From: Favolaschia claudopus
Taxonomy: Eukaryota; Basidiomycota; Agaricomycetes; Agaricales; Mycenaceae
Direction of reading: 5' to 3'
Assembly: GCA_037176885.1 (NCBI GenBank)
Contig: JAWWNJ010000200.1
Location: forward strand, 1-64,000
Length of the DNA: 64,000 nt
In this document: one piece after another, positions 58,101-64,000 of the stretch
Layout of the letters: the number at the start of each line of letters is the position of its first letter
How positions within the stretch are numbered: position 1 is the stretch's first letter
The notes under the pieces: model-generated
What the model was told of the DNA's origin: nothing
Databases searched by the model: none
The model's input: the letters and a program-made list of their open reading frames with translations, nothing else
Position numbers and translations under genes: made by a program

Positions 58101-59082
58101 CTGGCATCCGTGAGCACGGTTGATTGATCATGATTTCGACGCAGCGGAACATCCTCATAGATAAGAATGGACGCGCACGATTGACCGATTTCGGGCTGTC
58201 TGCCTTTGCTGAATCGGACACAACGAGAAAAACATCGGCTCAAAGCGGCTCGACACGGTGGATGTCCCCGGAATTAATTATCCCTCCTTCGGACGGCCAT
58301 TTCAGACGTACATTCGCCTCTGACATCTGGGCGTTTGGCTGTGTATGCTGCGAAGTATATTTTCCTGGCGTTTTCGGTCCCAGTCATTTTTGCTGATGCC
58401 TGTCTGCGATTAGATCTGGTCGGAGGGTGTCGAACCCTTCAGTCAGTTTGCGCAAGAAACAGTGCTCATCATTGCCTTCTCTGAGAGTGGTGGTAATATG
58501 CCTCAGAGAAGGCCGTACCAAACCCGACCATCGGACAAAGGGGGCGTTTTGATGCCTGAACGGCTTTGGGAGTTCGTTCAGATGTGCTGGGAAGCAGAAC
58601 CGTCAGTGCGCCCCACCGCCGAAGTAATCGCCAACGTCCTGTCGGAGCTGAAACACGCAAGTGAAGCAGAGCATGCAGGCGACCAAGTGCCAGAGATGGG
58701 GATTGCAAGTGGGTCGGGAACAACACGCACCTCCTCCATTGCTTCAGCAGAGGAATTTGAGGCAGAACAACATTCTTCTCCATCGCTGAAAATGGACAAG
58801 GGTAAGCAGGTTCGGTTTGAAGAAGAGTACGCGGTGGTGCGCTTTGGACCCTTGAACATGGATACCGACGCAGAAGAGGCTTTCTTCACAGTTTTCGAGT
58901 CTCTTGCAGAGATCGTACCCAGAGGAGCTTTGGCCGAACCCAGGTTGATTTATGCCTTCGATTCAAACAATCTCCAGTTGCATTTCCGTTCTCCGATGGA
59001 GGCAAACAATTTCTGCATGACTTGGACCGTGCACCGTTTCGAGCCTTACCTTCAATGCGGAGCCGCGATAGTAGATCCGTAG
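55196..59082 (+). CDS. Membrane-anchored protein kinase of the tyrosine-kinase-like (TKL) type
   Basis: Thirteen exons starting at ATG 55196 keep one frame throughout and give about 1,066 residues ending at TAG 59082. The N-terminus has hydrophobic helices (LPATFFSLALLFYGAICLLV; LPPLVQLLVFVM; LSPVVLFVTLRG). A soluble region of unknown fold (about 120-590) follows, containing ITRTVLLLHGVRSTEQAQDI. The kinase domain spans about 640-925: Gly-rich loop VAHGGFANIYHG; Lys of VALKVLKIF; Glu of FFREALAWHYLNHRNIVRFL; catalytic loop IVHGDLCGRNILID with HGDL in place of HRDL; DFG; SGSTRWMSPEL; SDIWAFG; and RPTAEVI. HGD replacing HRD is common in agaricomycete TKL kinases and keeps the catalytic Asp, so activity is likely. 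An acidic tail follows. An alternative start at ATG 55950 would remove the membrane part. Confidence 0.8.
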
Positions 59083-59148
59083 ATGGTTCATTCATAGCGT
59101 AGCCTGATTCAACATTTTGGAAACACAACCAAATACAGATCGAAAATA

Positions 59149-60134
59149 TCATATATCATCGACTTCTTCCCACACGTTTTCGGGTAGTTGTCGTCCGAGT
59201 TGTAGGGCAAACACGGAAAGTACGAAAAAGAAAGCGTAGACCGCGTAGCCGCCCAATATATCATGCTGAACCGAAAACGAAAAAAGGGAAGCGGATAATG
59301 CCGGCCCAATAGCCCGGGAAAGGGAAGCGAACCCTTGAGCACTCCCATTGACGGTTCCCCGGCTGCTTGTAGGAGTGGAAGCAGTGACGAACATGAATAT
59401 AGCCCCTTGTATCCGGTCAACAGCAGTTTCAACTCGATATTTCAACTTACCGAAAGAACTGTCCATGCAGGCTCCAAGGGCGAGGACACATCCTACGAGG
59501 ATCCATACGATGAAAGAAAGGCCGGATTGCTTAGCAATGACACTGATAATTGGGAATAGGACAAAGATAGGCAGGCACGCCGAGATTCCGCCGAGAAAAA
59601 CACGTTTGGCGCCATACCGTCGCATGAGTAGCGAGAAGAACGAGACCTGAAAGATTCCAGTTATGACGCCGTACACAGCTAGGATTGAACCTATCCTGTT
59701 TGGAGGTAGACCGAGACCTCCAATTTCGATCGGCATAGCCAGGAAAAGCGGGAGGAGGGCAGCCAATACTATGTTCAAGAATGCCACGGCGACGTAGTTC
59801 GATATGGAGATAACAATAGGGAACCCAAACAGGTCCTTCATTGGCAATGGACCATTCACGGATTTCGGGCAAGTGCACGCAACATTTTCAGGATCAGGAC
59901 GGCTCAGCGAATTCCTGGCTTTGACCGGGCATGACTAGTGCTGCGTCAACAACTTGGTTCAAAATATGAAACAATATCGAAGACCCACCTCTTTGAAAAG
60001 CAAAAGAACCACCACAAATGAAAAGAATACAAACCCGCTGACAACCAAAGAAGGCAGAAAATAAGGGAACTCTGCCCAAAATGAGCCAGGGAATATATCA
60101 GGAAAACGTTTTTGTGGGGTTGAGAGGGATCCGC
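59149..60134 (-). pseudogene. 5'-truncated MFS transporter (third relative)
   Basis: Only the C-terminal part of a transporter like those at 30683 and 47566. The readable part starts with GSLSTPQKRFPDIFPGSFWA EFPYFL, equivalent to the segment after TM5 in copy 1. It continues through NVACTCPKSVNGPLPMKDLF, TM7-12 (FLAMPIEIGGLGLPPNRIGS; RGTVNGSAQGFASLSRAIGP) and stops after ENVWEEVDDI. The remaining exons keep frame and splice sites, but 60135 to about 61470 shows no sequence resembling TM1-TM5, the signature loop or the start. So it looks like a truncated copy rather than an incomplete model. It abuts the kinase gene (convergent, 66 bp apart). Confidence 0.75.
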
Positions 60135-61474
60135 CTATAGAGCCCTAGCCCTAAAATATAGAATAAAGTACTTGACGCTAGCCATGTTTACAATAGAGTA
60201 AAGGCTTGTATGTAGCTATCTGGTTGGCTAGGTCCATGCAACGGTTTGAAGCGGGTCGTTTCCCTTTGACGATGTTTGCGCTTTGATTGTATTTGGGTTT
60301 TGGTTCATTATTTGGGTGTTGATGGGCACACTCACCGTCACAATATTTATTCTTTGATGTGGGCTCGGTATTTACAGTTTGATGTACATCGCAACCGCGT
60401 CACATTCGTGGTATCCGCATCCGGTCTCCACAGCTCCCCTACATCCTCCGACCGGGTCCCTGCTCTTTCCGATAATGTAAGCAACTCGGGTCGGGCCGTC
60501 GGCACCTCCCAGGATGACCATTTCATGCACGGCTCTGCAGGCATTCAGGATCCGGCGTTGGTAGGCATAATTTCAGACTGCACATTTATTGCATACCAGC
60601 ACTTATGGCTCTTCTCCCTATGTTCGGCTGCGCAAATCAGGTTTTACCCTCTTCGATTGGGCTGCAGGCACGAATGCCGTCACGGCTGCCGAACTAGCCG
60701 CGCCTCACATTTTGTGGCCGCTCTCTGGCTGCCGCAGGTTTCGATGCAGAAATACCCTCCGCTACTGTCTCATCTCTCCTCGACAACTCTACCTAGCTCC
60801 GACGCCTGGCTGATTTACAGCTCCTTCATTCCTCCTTGCATTTGTTCGTGTTATTTTTCGGTACCTTCGTCCCCGAACTATGCCGATCCTGGAATAATCG
60901 CGATTCCTCGTCCACAATCAGGGAAACAGGCGCCTCGACGATGATCTATGCTTTGAACGGTCTCTCCCGGCCCTCATAAATGCTCTGATACCCCGCAAGG
61001 TCCGTCCAGAAACCCACCTCAATCTTTATTGCCTCGCCTTTTGCTCGCCTTGCGATTACCCGCCTCGCTCCGTTGTTGCGCTCTATATAGCCGTATAATA
61101 GACACTCAGAGTATAAAGCTACACTCAATACATTATTGCAGTCGGGCTACCCAAATTGGTGGAATGAAAGATGTTGCGATTTTTATTTTTATTCATTGTT
61201 GCGGTTGTCCAATAATCCAGAGCACCGTTCTTTGACCCAGCCGTACCCCTGGACCTCCTCAGGAATGTACAATTTCTTCTACTTGGTTTCGTGTTCCTCT
61301 GTTCAAAGTCTTCCGTTGTGGTGGAGTTGCGGGTTCGACTCCTGGTCTTTGTTTTTCTATTCAGTACTTCTCTTTTATTGAATTCACCGCCCTTCACCAA
61401 ACAAATGACTGTCTGCAAACAGAAAGCAGAAAAAAAAAAAAACATTTTATTTTTTAATTACGACGCCTACAGAA
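60135..61474. other. Intergenic region, no confident gene
   Basis: A 669-nt plus-strand open stretch at 60276-60944 has no ATG at its start and no motif. A run of A residues at 61429-61441 precedes the 3' end of the next gene. Nothing else seen. Confidence 0.45.
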
Positions 61475-64000
61475 TCAAAACTTCCCCTTGAACATCTCGT
61501 AGTAGGTGGCCATGCCTTCAAAAATCCATACCACATCTCCAACCGCCGCCTCCCACGTCATTCGCGACACCGAATCATCGACGACCGCCCGACCCCAGAA
61601 ACAAAGTGATGCTACGATGCTCAAGACGCCATTCACACCCCACTGATACAACGGCCCCCATTCCCTACCGCCACCACCATATCCGCTCACCACCGACCAA
61701 GCGCCGTCCGTGTCTTTCGTCCTCCATTCCGGCTGGAGGGAATCCCACCATTTCTGCCACGCTTTTGCATATTCCGCGGGATTCCGTACGACGGGCTCGT
61801 AACCGCGACGTCCACGGGTGATCCAGGTGCTGACTTCTGCAGGACGCAACTTCGACGATAGATTGGTGGGACCATGCTCGTATCTCGATGCTTTTTCCAT
61901 CCGCGCCCAGGCGATGATGAGGGCCTGGTAATTGAAGCCCAGCTCTACCCTCGTCATCGCTGCGTACGCGTCCGAGAACCATTTAGCTGCAGCAGCGGGA
62001 CAGGGCGGTAAGGTCGTGGGCAGCGGCTGAGAAGCTGGTGGGGCGGCCGGTGCGGATGTCACCGCGAGTTGGGCTGCACGAGAGAGGGGGGGGAACGCAC
62101 CACCAGCCTCCTCACCACGCAATGTGCCGTGCATGTTGGAGGCGTCGGCGAGCACAGCACCTCCGTCGCTTCCCGTAGCGGCTGCGGAACGCGGGGAGGG
62201 CGCGGGGCTGCCGCCAGGGGCATTCTCTAGGTCGGCGCGCGAATCGCGGGAGATGCTGGCCGCGCCTTGCCGCCGCGATCTGCGACGATCTCCCCCTCCA
62301 TCAGACCTTGATTTCTTCGTCGCTCTTTCCTTCCTCTGCCTCTTCCCCGCTCCCTCATCCACGACTTCTGGCTCCCCCGCCGGGGCATTCTTCGCCAGCG
62401 CACGCAGCTCCTGCGTCAACGGTTCCAATCCACGATTCACCTCGGCCATTATGTCGGCCAGCGCCGGGTCCTCGGGAACTTTACCCGCCACGAGCGCCTC
62501 CAGCAAAGCTTTATTCCTCACAATATTCGCCTGACGCTCTTCCTCCGACAAGAACCATCCGTTCCCGTCTGGAGCGGCCGGAGACTGAGCGCGATCACTT
62601 GCTAGGGTGGAGGAGGCGGCTGGTGGCGGTGATTCGCGAGCGGAAGGATTCGGGGGTTGGGATGGAGATGGTGGGAGATTCGCAGGTGTCGGGGGACGAG
62701 TCACGCTGGAGGAGGTAGGCTCTGCCGTGCCCGCGGTACGAGAACTTGCCGCTGCCTTCGAAGCTCGTTTCTGTTTACCGGCAGACTTGACCTTCTTGCG
62801 AGGACGAGTGTCGATATCTGACTCATCCAAGTCCGAATCCGTGTCGGAATCAGAATCCGAGCTAGAGTCGCTGTCAGAGTCGCCAGCGCCAGCCCCAGAT
62901 CCAATAGTGTAGGGGGCCTTGTCTAGATCGGCGCTGGGGACGAGCGCTGCTCGGGCGCAGTCTTCAGGAGCTAGGATAGTTTTAGAAAAGAATATATGGT
63001 GTACGCTCGTAGATTACTCACTGTATGCCGTCCCCAGATATTCGACAAGGAATTGGATGACATTGCTAGCGAAGCGCGGCTTGTCCCACTGTGGCCAGTG
63101 ATCCGCTACGGCACTGCGATTCTGCCCATGCGAAAGGCTGCAAGTTCTGATCAGCACCTATCCTCACTTTGGAAACAATACTGGACTCACTGAATAGTAC
63201 GCAGCTCGCCCCCAAACTCCGGAATAGGTCCCCCCACTATCAACGTCGCGTGCAGTCCCGTATGCGCAGATATACCGCGAAGAATGGGGCCGGCAAATTC
63301 GCCCAATCCATCAATGCATCTATATCCGAGTTAGGCGATACTACTACATTCAAGAGAAGACTCACTTCTGGCGATCCACTGGAATTTGAGATGGCGAGTC
63401 TTTCAGCACCTGAACGTACGCCGCCTTCGCCGCCGCCGCCTCCGATTTGGCGCGCTCACCATAGGCAACTTGTTCTGTCCTCGGCAGCTCCGCAAAAACC
63501 TCGCGCGCAATTTTGGCGCGAAATCCACCTTTGGGCTCCTTCGTAGTACGTTCCCCTGCCTCCTCGCGCGAGCCAGCAAGAACCTTCTCCCACTCTGCGG
63601 CGACACGGGGAGCGACGCGCTCCTGATACGCTTCGTGCATGAACTGTTGGTAGGCTTGACGAGCTTTAGGTGGAGCCGTTACACCGGAGAGTTTGGCGAG
63701 TAGAACGGCATAGGGGTCCTTTGTAGGGTCTTGACCACTCGTATGCTGATGCTTGCGGAGTTTCCGCACGCGATACAAGAACCAGCGGCGGATGCGCTGT
63801 CGGTGACGATGAGCGGGAGTGTGACAAGGTCACATTTGTGACTCACCGCATTGAGGACTTCGACTCGAGCCGCCCTCGCTTTCTCCTCGTCCTCCAGCAA
63901 CTCTTCTTCAGGGCCCGGAATACTGGGGTTGACTTCTCGAAGCACCGGTTCCTCGTGATCTTCCGTCCGCCAGTCGATCTTCGCATGAAATTCCTTGCAT
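61475..64000 (-). CDS. Tryptophan-rich agaricomycete family protein, 5' end outside window
   Basis: Minus-strand gene entering from the right edge and ending at TGA 61475. In order: an acidic N-terminal part (EEELLEDEEKARAARVEVLN); a basic helix RRWFLYRVRKLRKHQHTSGQ; an HMG-box-like helical stretch (PPKARQAYQQFMHEAYQERV; FRAKIAREVFAELPRTEQVA); the blocks AGPILRGISAHTGLHATLIV GGPIPEFGGELRT and WPQWDKPRFASNVIQFLVEY; an S/D-rich linker (GDSDSDSSSDSDSDTDSDLD) and a nuclear-type basic stretch PRKKVKSAGKQKR; then a Trp-rich C-terminal domain (KAWQKWWDSLQPEWR; GPLYQWGVNGVLSIVASLCF WG). I recall this layout as a multicopy family in agaricomycetes of unknown function; that is memory, not a search result. 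The frame is clean over the final 1.4 kb. Confidence 0.72.

Noticed and set aside
60276..60944. 222-codon open stretch on the plus strand
   Set aside because: Begins without ATG, has no family motif and no splice partners.
1..64000. CRISPR arrays, bacterial operons, rRNA genes
   Set aside because: No regularly spaced repeats or rRNA-like stretches; spliceosomal introns throughout mark the DNA as eukaryotic.

Overview
The window reads as nuclear DNA of a filamentous basidiomycete, most likely a mushroom-forming agaricomycete. Genes lie close together on both strands. Nearly every one is cut by GT-AG introns of about 45-65 nt, and reading frames rejoin exactly when these are removed. The gene content agrees: a protein ending in a CaaX box like basidiomycete mating pheromones, an AA12-type quinoprotein dehydrogenase, a tyrosine-kinase-like kinase with an HGDL catalytic loop, a P450, an EXPERA protein, and a tryptophan-rich family I associate with agaricomycete genomes. 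I cannot name the species.

Layout. 1-2190: 3' part of a VPS39/VAM6 gene (+). 2406-5358: ankyrin-repeat protein (-). 5359-7013: no firm gene. 6844-14194: a large inverted repeat, with arms of about 2.57 kb around a 2.2 kb spacer, each arm carrying a Hmp1-like cruciform-DNA-recognition gene. 14817-16895: disordered protein (-). 17396-19692: cytochrome P450 (+). 20650-23424: disordered S/P-rich protein of 881 aa (+). 23892-26199: mRNA export receptor Mex67 (+). 26769-28106: CPSF6-like RRM protein (+). 28304-29747: FAD monooxygenase (-). 30683-32639: MFS transporter (+). 33452-33628: pheromone-precursor-like gene, copy 1 (-). 35126-36616: 2OG-Fe(II) oxygenase (+). 37246-38687: SDR (+). 38940-40910: DUF4246 protein (-). 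41092-41980: EXPERA protein (-). 43496-44851: SPT2 (-). 45259-45777: glutaredoxin (-). 46507-47430: LPA acyltransferase (+). 47566-49449: second MFS transporter (-). 50905-51081: pheromone-precursor-like gene, copy 2 (+). 51639-53210: AA12 quinoprotein (-). 54011-54728: two small inverted-repeat elements. 55196-59082: membrane-anchored protein kinase (+). 59149-60134: 5'-truncated MFS pseudogene (-). 61475-64000: tryptophan-rich family gene (-), cut by the window edge.

How the parts relate. Housekeeping genes (VPS39, Mex67, the RRM protein, SPT2, glutaredoxin, acyltransferase) are interspersed with accessory genes. Between 28 and 41 kb, four oxidoreductase genes and a drug-type transporter sit together with no recognisable synthase, so they may form a modification or detoxification neighbourhood. 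The most unusual content is the pair of 58-aa pheromone-precursor-like genes in inverted duplicated blocks about 16 kb apart. Each encodes two near-identical repeat units, the second ending in a CaaX box. No STE3-type receptor is visible between them.

Quality caveat. In roughly the first 20 kb, conserved genes (VPS39, ankyrin, left Hmp1 copy, P450) carry single-base frameshifts, often in G or C runs, while genes further right are mostly clean. Consensus error is the simplest explanation, so broken genes there should not be called pseudogenes without checking reads.
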